Source of the DNA: Piper betle
Taxonomy: Eukaryota > Streptophyta > Magnoliopsida > Piperales > Piperaceae
Direction of reading: 5' to 3'
NCBI GenBank assembly: GCA_033002965.1
Contig: JAURVB010014027.1
Coordinates: 37,313-101,312 of the forward strand
DNA length: 64,000 nucleotides
The notes beneath the pieces were generated by a model. That model searched no databases and was not told the DNA's origin. It was given only the letters and a program-made list of their open reading frames with translations. Made by a program: the position numbers and the translations under genes. Each line of letters starts with the position of its first letter. Positions within the stretch are counted from its first letter, which is position 1. Shown piece by piece: positions 36,825 through 49,314 of the stretch.

Positions 36825-36968
36825 ATGGCTATGCAGCTGTTGTCGGCGCCGAGAAGCATATTGAAGCTCCGGCCATGGCAGCGGTGTTCGAAGATAGCAA
36901 AGGAGAGGAGGGCAAGGCTTTATATCATATGGAGGTGCACTGTCCTCCTCCTTTGTTGGCAAGACTGA
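36825..36968 (+). CDS. DEVIL/ROTUNDIFOLIA4-like small peptide, 47 residues
   Basis: The frame starts at an ATG in good context (CACCATGGC) and stops at 36968. The C-terminal half carries the DVL/RTFL signature: CSKIAKERRARLYIIWRC, then TVLLLCWQD, compared with the usual [23 protein letters not shown]/RTFL peptides are plant-specific, associate with the plasma membrane and limit cell proliferation along leaf, stem and fruit axes when overproduced. One arginine of the normally invariant RR pair is tryptophan here. The N-terminal part (MAMQLLSAPRS) is short, as in small family members. A longer frame in another phase crosses this site but has no family features. A second in-frame ATG at 36831 would shorten it by two residues. 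Confidence 0.82.
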   Translation: MAMQLLSAPRSILKLRPWQRCSKIAKERRARLYIIWRCTVLLLCWQD

Positions 36969-37166
36969 TATTGAAGGTAGAAAGCTTATAACATATAACA
37001 GTGTTTGCTAATGCTCTTACAAGATCGGATGCCCGTTATATTGATCAACACTGCCTTAAATCTTCACCTGGGTCTTTTAGTTATGGGAAAAACAGTCCTT
37101 CATCTTGCTCCTGGTATGAGAATTTTGACGCTAGATCCATAATTCGGTCTATGGAGCAACATCTTC

Positions 37167-37169
<3 letters not shown>

Positions 37170-37204
<35 letters not shown>
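37170..37204. repeat. (AT)n microsatellite
   Basis: Uninterrupted AT dinucleotides about 200 bp after the DVL stop, possibly in its 3' region. Confidence 0.95.
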
Positions 37205-37210
<6 letters not shown>

Positions 37211-39876
37211 GGTCAGTTTGAGCTTTCAAGTAGTGTGGAACTTCCACATTGATCAATAGAGTTTTGTAGAACAGTTGAGGAAATCAAAATGTGAGATCAG
37301 AAGCATTTGACACTGGAGTAATGTACATGTATAAATACTATATTAGTGTATGAGCTAACAGTGTTCACTTTGCAACTTTTGCTGTTCAAAGAGCTTGCAC
37401 CGACGCTACCTTTTCTCAACAAATAATGTCAACAAAACCATGGGTTTCTTTTGGTTTTTGATTGTGTTGTGTATATGTGTGTATCTTTGCATGTTTAAGG
37501 CATTATAATTTGACGCAAGTGTTTGATAACTCCGTTAATGCCCATGTAATGGCGTGAGGTTCGAATTATAAACGGGAGTAAAGGAGGAAAGTTCAACAAA
37601 AATATTGTCATCTACAATTATATAAATCTTAGATTAGGATTGATGCCTCTAACCCTTTCGGAATATTTTGGAAGAATATGAGAAGCCGATAAAAAAATAG
37701 TTGAATCTTAAGAATTACAGCAGCTATATTTCATCAACTTTCAACCCAATTTTTATTCAAAGGGAAAAAATGTGGCGAAAAGCATCTTTAAAAATGCAAC
37801 TAATTGTGATTCAAAACTGATTTTTAAGGCCATCTTTTGATGAAAAAAGAAAGTATTTTCAGACCATTAAAGGAAGAAATTAAGAACAAATTATTTGAGC
37901 AAGAGCCAAAAAATGGTTACAGTGCACTTTTTGTCTCAAACTGAGAAAGCGAGTTGGTGGGAATGGGAATTTAAGAGTTTCGCTGTCATTAGATAGGGGA
38001 GTTAGATGGCTGGGCCTAAGAATTGCCACAAAAATTTTATCTACCAAGACACTAGATAAGGTGATAAGGTGATAAGATGTTTGTTGTCAGGCGGGTTCTA
38101 AACAGGGAGGAACCCAATTATGAATTACGAAGAAAGGGTACGAAAAGTTATTGTAAAAACATTCAAAAAAAGTTATTGCTAAAAACTAAAAATAAAGATG
38201 AAATTATTGTAATACACACATACATGCCCCCTTTATTTTCCTTTTCATTCACTCTGAAAAACTTCCAAGTGGCAATAAATATTTAACCCTAAACTGAAAA
38301 ATCTGAAGAGGATGAAAAGAACTTGAAAATTTGCACAAGGGATTAATATTACCTTTGTCAAAATGCTAGCATTTGGAATTTTTTTATGGTCTACTATTAA
38401 TAAAAGGAAATCAAAGTGATGCTCTGATGAAAAGTAAAAAATTCAACCTAATTAAAATACAAGAAAAAAAATCAAATCACTGTAACCTTTCTCTCTTTTT
38501 AATTAGAGTTCATTTTCAAAATCAAAGTCTCTCTAAGATATAAAATTATTATAACCTATTATATTATTTAATGAGAGTATCTACACAATTGAACCCTATT
38601 TCCCACGTTAATCATGCATGACATGATATCTTATCTAATTTACACAAAATTAAAAATTCTAATCCTGAATAACAGAATCTTACCGTAAAAACTTATCAAT
38701 ATGAGGTCATGAATACTTGCTCCTGATATTATATATTTATATGCGCTTCCTTTTATATGCGCTTCCTCTTAAGGATTAGATTCCAACTGTAAGAGGACCC
38801 ACATACAAAGGATACAAACAAACAGAAATATCCAGACTTGCACATAATAAAAATAGTTTAAAAACTTCATTTCAAATTCTAAAAGATTTCGTTATCATTT
38901 ATTAGCAAATACTTAATACATCATCAAATTCTTTTTCCATTCTAAGTCAATAAAAATTTAAAGTGGCTCCTTCCGAGTGCCCAAAGGGTTTCTGGATACA
39001 TGAACCTTAAAATTAAGATTCATCTAATTAAAATTAACAAAATATTTTTCAGATGAATAACTAACCTTCTTCACGACAAACCCTCCCCTTTATTTAGGAT
39101 TTGAGACCAAAAATGCAGAAACAAAAATTTTAAATAATATATTTATCATGAGTGAGTCCCAAATTGATAAGATTTTGTGATCATGCAGTAACAAAAATTT
39201 TGATACATCATCAAATCTTTTTTTCTTTATATTAATCAAGATTTTAAGTTAACGTAAATAATATATTTATCAATTCCAAATTCACCAAGATACATATATA
39301 CGCTCATTTGATATCAGCCTCTAATGTTGATATTGAGACAAATACTACAATCGACTGAGTCCGGCTCCAACACTAGGAAGCCTATATCCGAGTTTTTAAA
39401 AACTCACATCATGTATTTTCCAGAGTAAAACTCAATCATCTTTTACCCCCTTTTATCGATTTAATAAAACATGTTAATGAATAAATTCCAAAAAACATAA
39501 GGAACATACAATTTAACAAGAAGGCTCGCTCTAGTATTATAACAATCGGCAGGCTCATCTAAAAGCCATATGAGACCTACAGTTTGCCAACACAGAGACA
39601 ACATTTCGATCAAAAATAAGGTTTTTACTAAACGGAAAAAAAATCGTATGCACAGGAACGGATATACGTACCCATGTTATACACTCAAATCATGTCGACT
39701 CCGTTCCTTGATAATCTTTAATATATGTCCTACCATTTAATAAAGAAATAGATATAAAACTTAATTTAAAAATAAAAAATAAAAAATAAAACCTGTGGCC
39801 GGCTGTTTTATCAGTCTCCCATACTTAACAAGTGCTATCTTTATGTCAATATAAAGATTTCTCATCTGCCATTTTG
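37205..39876. other. AT-rich spacer between DVL and the DUF21 gene
   Basis: No coding or repeat structure that I can name. The part just before 39877 is the 3' flank of the DUF21/CBS gene. A short exact repeat TTTATATGCGCTTCC occurs twice near 38740-38770. Confidence 0.45.
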
Positions 39877-42800
39877 TTATCTTTTTTCAACCAAAGGCTC
39901 CGGATTGATGGCCTGATTTCTCACAGAATGCAAGTCTTCTTCAGTATACTTCCGCTGAGCAGGAGGCCGATTCTGTCCTCCCTATTGTAACACATAATAC
40001 GATTAAAGTAGGACATCAAAGTATGCATGCGTTGCACCTTTTTCATTCTATTTAATTTTAGATTTCAATCAATAGGGAAAATTATAGCAGCAAAAAAGCT
40101 TTAAGAATATATAGAAATTTAACCACCATCTAGCAAAGGAAGAGCTTCCCTCACCTTTTGAGCGGTTAACCTTCTTATAGAAGGTACCCTGGCTACTGAA
40201 GAAGCCGCAGCAGCAGCAGCCACTCGTATCCTACAACAGTAAATGGAGCATATCAATATATAACCCACATTTCAATCATCAAAATATGTACAGAAAGGCA
40301 GATACAAGTCCCTACATGTTAACCCTAACAGCCTGTACAATCTTAATATCCTTTTAGTGAGAATCTATTGTTAAATGTTATATATGAAAGCAAAACAAGG
40401 GGACGCTTTCATCCTGAGGTTGGCCTAAAAACACAAGTTCTTCAACAAAAAATTAACGAGCATTGTATAGCAATTAGCGACATCAAAACCAAATTCAAAC
40501 CATGGTGAAGTCTTGAAAACCCAAAAGTCTTTAATAATGCAAGTCATTCTAAATAACTAATTGTCCAAAGATTGCAACAATCATTCCCTCAAATTACTTA
40601 CCTTTTGTGAACGTCGACGTACTCATCGGTTTCATCCACAATTTCCTCCTGCATATCAAGATTCCTCTCAGTAGAAAGAATTGTGTGATGGTGAAGTCAA
40701 TGTTTAGTTTCAAACTAACGGTTGATAACTTACTTGAAGGAGTTCCTCAAAAACATCCTCCAAGGTGATTATGCCAATGACCTCTCCCTCTATATCCTCT
40801 GTTAAACGTGACACAAGGTTTGTTGACAACTCATTTTGCATTGAATGGATCTGCTTATCTCCATTAGCGCACTTGCTAGTTCTCTTCTCAATATCCACAA
40901 CAAAGGTTTCTGGTTTTCCTGCCTCTAGCAAAGGAGTTGTTAGGCTGGAGTCTGCACTTTGTATTTTACTCTCTTTGATCTTATCTTCATCACAAATAGG
41001 TGTAACATTCTTGCTTTTTCTTTTAGCTTTCACCACAGCAGCCATATGACTGCTACCCTTTTGAAACTCATTAAGTATATCATAGAGTGGCATGTCGGCA
41101 GGAACACTGAGAGAAAAAAATATGTATGAAGGACAACTTTTTTGCACAAGAAAACACAGGGAAAAAAAGCTTAGTATCAAACCGTGGAATCCTGCGAATT
41201 GAAACAGAACTAACTGGAGTCTCGGTCTCAGCCCGGACAGTAAGAAGGCTTTTTACCTGATTACCAAAACTTAAACATAAGAGTTCAGCTCTGTAAGGCA
41301 ATAAGTGATCAAAAAATTAAAACTTTCAAAGGAATAAACATTTTCGAATATCATTAATATTAAATCCCACAACACAAGGACTGAAGATGCACAGCATAAG
41401 TCAGAATCAAAACAAAATCAAGGATATCTATTACTCACAAGCAAAAGGCCAATAATATTCTTAGGATTTCCTGCATAGACAGGCACCCGGCTATGGCCTC
41501 GAGCAAGAATTTTACCAATGGCTTCCCTGATCCACAGAGGAATAGAAAGGGCATCAATTAAGCTATTTGCTGAGAGCAACAAAATGGCAAAAACCATGAC
41601 AAACTATACTTTTTCCAGACAATGCAGAATCATACCACACCTATATACCACAATGATCAAAGTTTTTCTCTAAGAAATTTAAACAACATTTAAATGCCAG
41701 AGAAACCTACTTTTTCCAGTCCACATTCATGGTTAAAGTTGGCACCGCAAGCAATAAGCAGGAGTAATCATTATCAGATCAATACATGGAGCTCACAATT
41801 GAATTTTGAGTTGACATCCAATGAAAAAGCAAGAGTAATCATTATCAGATCAATATACGGAACTCACCAATCCAGTTTTGAGTTGACATCCAATGAAAAT
41901 GTAGATTCTATAGGTGTCATTGCCTCTTCAGCTGTCTGAGCACATAATTCAGCAAAGATGAAAGAATACGAACAATTAGAAACTTAATCCGACACAGTTT
42001 GTTGTACATGTACAAATATTTTGCATGAATAGGAAATGGAAGCAATAGCTTACAGGTTTTTACCATATGTCTACTGAGTCAATAACAGTGAAAAAAAGCT
42101 GACATGCCTAATCCTAATGTGAGGCTACCCTGTCCTTCCCAAAACAAATTTCTAGAAATAACTTTCACCTGTAACAACATCCTAACTTTCATTTGTACCA
42201 ACACTGACTAACTTTTGACATCACAATATCAAAAAGACTATTGCACTTAATCTTCAACCAAAATATTTTCAGCAAAGAAATTCTCAATAATTCTTTTTAG
42301 GTTAGGATGCATGTACCAACGTCTTTTTGGTTTCAGGTGGAAGAAGAAGAACGAATTCCTTAATAAAAATAAAATAAAAGCTAACTAAACAAACAATACA
42401 TGCAGATGGTTTTTAGCGATAACAATCAGATCATTCCATTTTTACCTTCTCAGTCAAATCAAGAGCTCCACTAATAATAGTTGTTTCATCATGAGTTAGT
42501 TCACCGCCCTTGCCAGCCTTGTAAAGGGAACAAACAGAAAAATGAATAACTGATGTACCTGAAAGAATGAATACAAACAAATGGAAACAACCTAACCTCT
42601 TTACTGTGGATGGAGACAAGAGCCTTAAGCTGAGCACGCCTGAACAATGCAGATTCGTTGTGGCCCAGCAGGCAATCTAAAAGCTGAAAGAAGTTCAAGA
42701 AATTACTATGAAACTGAAGAGAAAACATGGTAAGCTACCACTAAAAATGGCAGACCCTTTTACTGAAACATGGTTTATGTATTTTAAGCAAGCATAGCAG

Positions 42801-45800
42801 GAAGTCAAGGAATCAAATGTTTTGATTGAGCTTCTGATCATGTTATAAATGAGTTCTAAAGAATCTCAATAGGTTTAAAAAAATTTTGAAAAAATATTTT
42901 AATGAAACTTCATTCAATTTGTCTTAGTTTGAGAACAATTATGCAAAAGAGAATCACAAAAAGGATGATGTCTAATAAGACTTTATCTAGAAAAATTTGC
43001 TAAGAAGAACTACAATTTTTGTGAAATGCTTTTTAGATGGCTACAAAGTTTAAGTAAAACTCTTTGTTTGCACACCATTATTGACAGTTTATACCGAAAC
43101 CAAACCGACCAACAGAAATAACTGAATTAGTGATACAGGTTTGATGGGAACTTTGGTTCAATTTGGTTTCAATTTTCTGGAACCAATTTGATGTTCAGTT
43201 GGTCTGTTCAATTAACCAATGCTCACCCCTACTTCACCTCAACCAAACTAGGACCAATTGAGTCTCGGACCTACCTTGGCCAGTGTTCGGCACCAACCAG
43301 ACAAGGACCAAGCTCGGACCCAAATAGGTAACTGACCAGTGTTTAGACTACATGGCCAAGTGCATGATTGGCGCAATCCGAGCTGTGAACCGCAATTAAA
43401 CTCAACAAGGCTGAGCAAATCTTCAATGCAAATGGACCAAACAAGCATTTGGCTCAACGGAGTTACGAACCAGTGCCCAGACTGAGCGAGTCTTCAACTC
43501 AACTAAACCATACAAATTGGCCTGTGAGACAAGTCTTTAATACAACTGGGCCCAGCAACCTTGGGCACAAGGGGCCATGATACAGTACACAGGCTGAGCA
43601 AATCTTCAATTCAGTTCGGTTAAGTGAGCCAGGGGCTCCACAAGGATGCAAATTGGTGTGCCCAAGCAAGTCATTGACACAAACTGGCTCTACAAATTAC
43701 TGTTGGCTCAACGAAACCATGCTTTGACTCAATTTGGCCAAGCAAGCCTTTGACTCTATCAAATAAAAAATTTCACCTCAGACTAGCTCTAACCACTTGT
43801 GGACAGACTTTCTAAGCTTACTCCCAAGTCTGCCAAAATTCTGGTTTGACTTTCAACAACCCTCTGGTTTGTAAATTAAAACAGAGACTTTCAGGAGCAA
43901 GCACAATTGCTACAAATGTCTAAAATGTTCATTTATGCTTGGTGTATTATAGTGTAACCCTTCCATTAGAATATTCGTGTTTATCCCTTGAAATTATTGG
44001 ATTTTATTTGACTTTAGTTTTATTTATCATTAATTTATTTTATTTTCTCGATTTGTTTTTATTCATCTTAAAATAATCAAGGATAAGCAAAACATGATGT
44101 CATCATCCACATATCCCCACCTTTTCCATAATTATCCACTTGATGAAAGTTTTGTAACTGACTGGACTCCATCCAAGTTTGTTTCTTGTCAATATTTACA
44201 CCTTTTTTCATATACAAAGCTCCAAGCTATAAATTTGACAATTTTGAGCTTTTTGCAAATAACAATTGAAGGTGTTTTCCGTTATAATGATCAAAAGCTC
44301 CAACTTCATTATAAATCTTCACTCATATTTGCGTGCATACAAGATTGCAAGCAGATAAATTAGACATTCAGAAAGATCTTACCAAAAATCATAGAAATTT
44401 TACCTTCCCTATGGGGTAAGATAGAGGATAACAAACAATCATCAAGATTCGAACAAGCCAGACCAAATTTGCACCAACTGCAAGTCCATATCTTGTACAT
44501 ATGGCCTGTGGCAAAACCTAACAAAAGAAGAATCCAAATGATAATGCACATCCCAATAAAATAAACATTATTTTAGTAGTAAACACTTTTAGAAAGTATA
44601 CCTCTCCAAAAGCAAGCACAAAAGTGACAGACATCAATATTGCAACCAAAGGGTGGAACATCTTGTCAAGACACAAAGGGAGAGCCTGCATGTATCAACA
44701 TTAAAATTAGAACACAAAAACCACGGACAAAAGCTTTATAAAGCATCTATAAGAACTAGGAAAAACGCCCATGGAATCATATAAATTAACACTACAAACA
44801 TTTTCTTATAGGAGTACCTAACAGATATCTATTAACTAGTTCTGGTTGTGATTGGCCATCTCTAAGACAATTCATGTAGCCATTAACATGAACAGCATAA
44901 ATGGGCTTCCTATTAGCATAATTTCAAGATGCAGTTATCATTTGATTGAATCCCACCAAACAGTGAGACAGAGAAATCGTCCCACGTGTGAGACAGCATT
45001 TTCACATGAAAGTAGTTTCACTATCGTGAAGAACTTGAGTCAATTAGTGGGGTCATGTAATAAGGATACACACACACACATGCATCTTGATTGAAATCAT
45101 GCGCCAAATGTAGGTAAAATGTTAAAGGAAAGAAGGGGTGACCTCCATTGCACAAGCGTTGCATAGAAGCAAGGTGACTAAAAGCTGATGCTGTTTCTGA
45201 ACAACTGGAAGGATGGCAGCTGCAAAGCAAAGTTTAAATGTCAAATAGTAGAAGTACATGAAATTTATAAATGCATAGTAAGTTTCGAATAAGCCCAACA
45301 AAGGCCACATAAGTTACTTCCTCCTGCATCTTTCCTATGAGGAAATTAATTACTCGGAATACAGTCCCGTCAATGGGGATGGCATGACATTTTTTTCCAA
45401 GTTTTCCATCTCTAATAATAGGCACCTTTACGAGAATCCACAACCGATGTTTTCAGGAATTTATGTGATCTAGTATGGTCAAAAAATAAATGTAGATGAG
45501 AACACACAACCCCTCAATCTCCAACTTAAATTTAGATCATATATTGACCTGCAGAAGAGCCAACCAATGAAAACTAGGAGGCCAATTTTTTCGAATTTCT
45601 CCAAAAAAAAAGAACACTTAAAATGCTCTTTAGGAATGCATGTCATCTAGTCTGATTTACGAATGTAAAAAACAGCTAAATGTAGACGACACTATCCTAA
45701 AACCTCCCAAAATGAACTTTGAGCATAGATTACACAGACATCACCAGCTGAAAACTATAAACATACAAATGGAGCAAGGAAAACCGCGCAATTACGCCAA

Positions 45801-46784
45801 GAAAGATTTCAATACATCCTAAACTGCTTTACAGGAATGCATGAGTCTGATTTTAAAATGCACGAAGGAATCGAAATGTAGATGAGAACACAACCCTTCG
45901 AACAACCTCCAACATGAATTTAAGATCATAGATAACACTGATTTCACCAATCGGAAACACACAACATATAATCCCAACAACAAAAATCAAGGTTGATTTT
46001 CCAGATTTCACTTTCAAATCTGCCCGAAATGTGCCATCGTTAACCACATCGACTCGCAAAATCGAACTACGCAACAATTGCAGCTAAACAATATGGATCG
46101 CCGATTGACCCCAACTTCACCAATCGGAAACAAAGAAACGTACAAGTCAGAGTAACGAAATGGAAATCGACATTTCGGTTCCCACCACAAATCACCGCCA
46201 ATGTGATCCCAAGCACCACCATTAATCACATCAACTGCCAAAAACTGAATCAACGCAACAACAATCGCAAGTAATCATCAATCACGCACCTCACAATCCA
46301 CGAATCCAAACAACAACACAATCACAAACACAGCCGCGATTCTCGGCACCCGTGCAAAAATGGTCAAGAACCAAAACCCCAACCATCAATTTGCGCACCT
46401 CACCGTTCACAAATTCAAACAACGATACAATCATAAACACGTTCGCGAGAATGATTGCCGGCATCCACGCAAAGATGATCGATAAGAACAAAGCAGAAAA
46501 AGGAAGGGGGAGGGGGAAATGGATGGTATCACCGGGGACAGACCAGCTTGCTTCTTCTCGATCAGGGTGCCGCTGCGTTGGAGGATCTCGAGCTCGACGA
46601 GGCCGAGGGACATGAGGCCGAGGGTGAGGCCGGACATCATGCCGGCGAAGAGGACGAGGAGGCAGGAGATGCCGCCGTAGGTGAACCACCAGAACGACCC
46701 GAATGCAACGTCCTCCCCCCGCAGCGCCGGCCACTGCCGCGCCGCCACCACCGCCGCCATCGCCGCCGCCGTAGCCGTTCTCAT
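39877..46784 (-). CDS. DUF21/CNNM-like membrane protein with CBS domains
   Basis: Thirteen minus-strand exons: 46784-46544, 45219-45143, 44685-44602, 44517-44404, 42683-42597, 42517-42446, 41935-41868, 41526-41439, 41256-41183, 41106-40734, 40648-40602, 40230-40155 and 39981-39877 (stop). All are GT-AG and in phase; the product has 501 residues. Residues about 25-205 form the DUF21 transmembrane domain ([38 protein letters not shown]). Then come [20 protein letters not shown], the first CBS part ([31 protein letters not shown]), a variable serine/lysine-rich insert (about 320-405), and [20 protein letters not shown]. Relatives are plant At4g14240-type proteins related to CNNM/CorC magnesium transporters; plant substrates are mostly unproven. 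Exon 1 is GC-rich. A further in-frame ATG lies upstream at 46856. [10 protein letters not shown] has one residue more than the usual GHND(P/A)LFRR. Confidence 0.93.
41757..41899. repeat. 72-bp tandem duplication covering the exon 7 splice donor
   Basis: Plus-strand units 41757-41827 and 41828-41899 are nearly identical (AGCA(G/A)GAGTAATCATTATC, then GATCAATA, then TTTGAGTTGACATCCAATGA). The right unit contains the 3' end of exon 7 and its GTGAGT donor; the left unit, inside intron 7, keeps a GTGAGC version. Confidence 0.85.
43200..43760. repeat. imperfect repeat block in intron 4 of the DUF21 gene
   Basis: The core GAGCAAATCTTCAAT and its variants (GAGCGAGTCTTCAAC, AGACAAGTCTTTAAT, AGCAAGTCATTGACA) recur about six times at irregular spacing of roughly 40-70 bp, with ACCAGTG and ACTGG words between. 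The block is less AT-rich than the rest of the intron and may be an inserted repeat. Confidence 0.5.
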
Positions 46785-46899
46785 CGCCGCCGGCGATATT
46801 TGTTTTTTGGTTTTCCTTTTTTCTTTTAAAGGTTTGACTATTCTTAGCTGCGCCATAGAAAAAAATACCGCATTCTGATTGGTGGAACTAATCAGTAAA

Positions 46900-48315
46900 G
46901 AAGCGGCGTATCTGTCGTTGCGGTGGAGATAAAAAAAGCTCAATCAGATTCTACAAGGCTGGCAAGTCGAGGATGAGCTGGCGCCACGAACCCAAGCCAG
47001 CTCACCTGGCTTATAAAAATATCAAATTAAGTAGTATAAAAATATTAAAAATTATGCAAAAATTAAATTATTTCACTACCAATACTATTAGATAAATACT
47101 GGCAAAGAAGTTCATACGATGCATTACATAAATTTTATATTTCAATATTTTTTTATAAATTGATTTAATTGAGGTTTAAATACAAATTTAAGTTTAATTA
47201 GAGAGTACTAAATTTAATAAGGAGCAGCCGAGTCGCATTTAATCAAAACCGTTAGAAGAAGGCAACTTAATCTACCCATTAAGCTGCAAGTGGTATTTTG
47301 AATTAAATTATAATAAAATAATTAAGTATACTTTTAACCGATTAAAAAATTTAAACTTAAAATATTGGCAGAAGTATTTTATGGGAGTGTAGAATACACA
47401 GTGACCAACTCTTTTCAATGTGGGCTCCGTTGGCGTGGCCACAAGGATCAGTTTTCCTGGGTTGATGTATATATTCCACCACTATGATTGATGGAAGTCT
47501 GTAAGGGTTCAGATTAGATTTCTCACTGTTCATCAACATACATACTAAATTTATCTGAATTATGGGATACAGAAGCATGGAATCCTTATACACCACAGAA
47601 TATACCAATAAATAGCAGCAAGAAATAAAAGAATCTAAATTAAGATTATGTACGTGGGTACACTGATGTATTATGGTACAAGGATGGTCTATTTTTAAGA
47701 GAATGAATTGGGTTGAGCTATTATTTTAAAAAAAGGTGAAACCAAGTCAAAAGACTTAAAAAATATGTTTATAAAAAGAAAATTATATATTTGGGTGAAT
47801 GTCGAAAAAGTTAAAATAGAAAAAAATATTGGTTTTGGTAGAATGGTGTTTTAAGCTTACTACTAGTTGCCAATTTGGAAGGAATCTTGTGTTAGGGTAT
47901 ATCTTTTTGTTGACTTGTTATCCATTTTGAACCTTATTTTAATCACATTACAACCTTTAAAATCTTATTAATCTTAATAGAAAAAATCTTACATTAATGT
48001 AGGTGTCTATGCTTAAACTTATGAAGAGCTGATCTTTTGTGTACGGCGGCGCTATAAGCGGATTCAATTTGACTTGAGAGATGAACATGCTCTACATTAA
48101 TTCTTACAAGGAGCTTATCTCTGAATGAGATTGATAGTTTGATGTGTTTAGAATTATAATGATTGTGAATATTTGAATACAAGGTTGAGTGTTGGTTATT
48201 ATGAGATTATGCTGGGTTAATGCAGCTTCTATGAATTGATTTTTCAATGATGTTTTACTCGAGACTAACAAAAGTTTCTCCGAGGCATGAAAACTTTTCA
48301 TTATATATATATATA
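46900..48315. other. promoter side of the DUF21 gene and AT-rich spacer
   Basis: 46857-47000 should contain the 5' leader and promoter; no TATA box stands out. The remainder has no recognised gene. Confidence 0.4.
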
Positions 48316-49314
48316 CATGTAATTCCCAAGTAAGTCTTTTTAAGAATTTTAATTTGTCTTTACTTTGTTTTTATTTTTAGGAATAATATCGTAATAAAGT
48401 GCCTTGTATGAATAATTTCAGAAAAATAGTGTAGAAAATCGAGTTGAGTAGCTGCGGCGGTCAGTGTTGGAGAAACCAGTGTCAGGGGCACTCTAATAGG
48501 CTTTTTAGCAGCCAAATTTCTTGAGGATTTGGAAAGCTGCCCACTTTAGCTTTGCCAACCTTTCCTTTAACTACCACTCATCTGGAGATGTAAAACACCA
48601 AGGGATGGTGCATGTACTTAAAGGGAAAACATCTCATTGCTTTTCATCTTCGAGGGACTTCATTGTAACACATTAACTTAGGGAAAGATAAAGAGCCACG
48701 CTGGAGCTATATATACACATCATGATCATCTCTTTAGAGAATCGAGGGAGTTTTATTCTTTTCTTCTCTTTTTTGTTTCTTAATTAATTAATTTATTTAG
48801 TTTCAATAGTGGCGAACCTCTCTATCAAATTAATCTATTTCTCTCTCTTTCTTTTATACTTTATTTTCAAGGATTGGTTGTTTTGTTTTAAGTTTCATAT
48901 TAAAATTGGACTGATTAATCAAGACATTGAGACTTTAATTTGATTCCAAGAGGAAAGATTAGACTAATCACACATCATACTTCCTATTCTACTTGTGGGT
49001 GAGATCGAAATACTTATTTGTTGTGTGCAGTTGAAAGATTAATTAGATGGTCAATTATTATCAGGATGTAGAAATTAGAACTAACTAATAGGCGGAGAAT
49101 AGATTTCTCGGAGGGAAGAAATTAATAAGGTAGAGAGGTGAAATTATTTCTGGGATTTAGCATAGAAATATTGAATATTTAACAGTTAGATATTTACACG
49201 GGCAATGTTTCTTTTATTTTCTTTGCTTTCTCTAAACTTTTTTCAGCTGAAGATTATATTTTGCTACATATTGAGACTAAGCAGTCTTCGTGAGTGCAAC
49301 AACTTACTTTCCCA
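48316..49314 (+). mobile_element. possible Athila/Tat-type LTR with degenerate primer site
   Basis: The candidate LTR begins TGTAATTCCCAAG after a short AT run, has a TATA box (CTATATATACAC) at about 48707-48718, and ends ...TTTCCCA at 49314. It is followed by TTTGCTACGATCGTTGTTGGGGAT, which resembles the tRNA-Asp primer site of Athila/Tat elements (TGGCGCCGTTGCCGGGGA). No gag or pol follows and no second LTR was found. The left end is uncertain. Confidence 0.42.
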
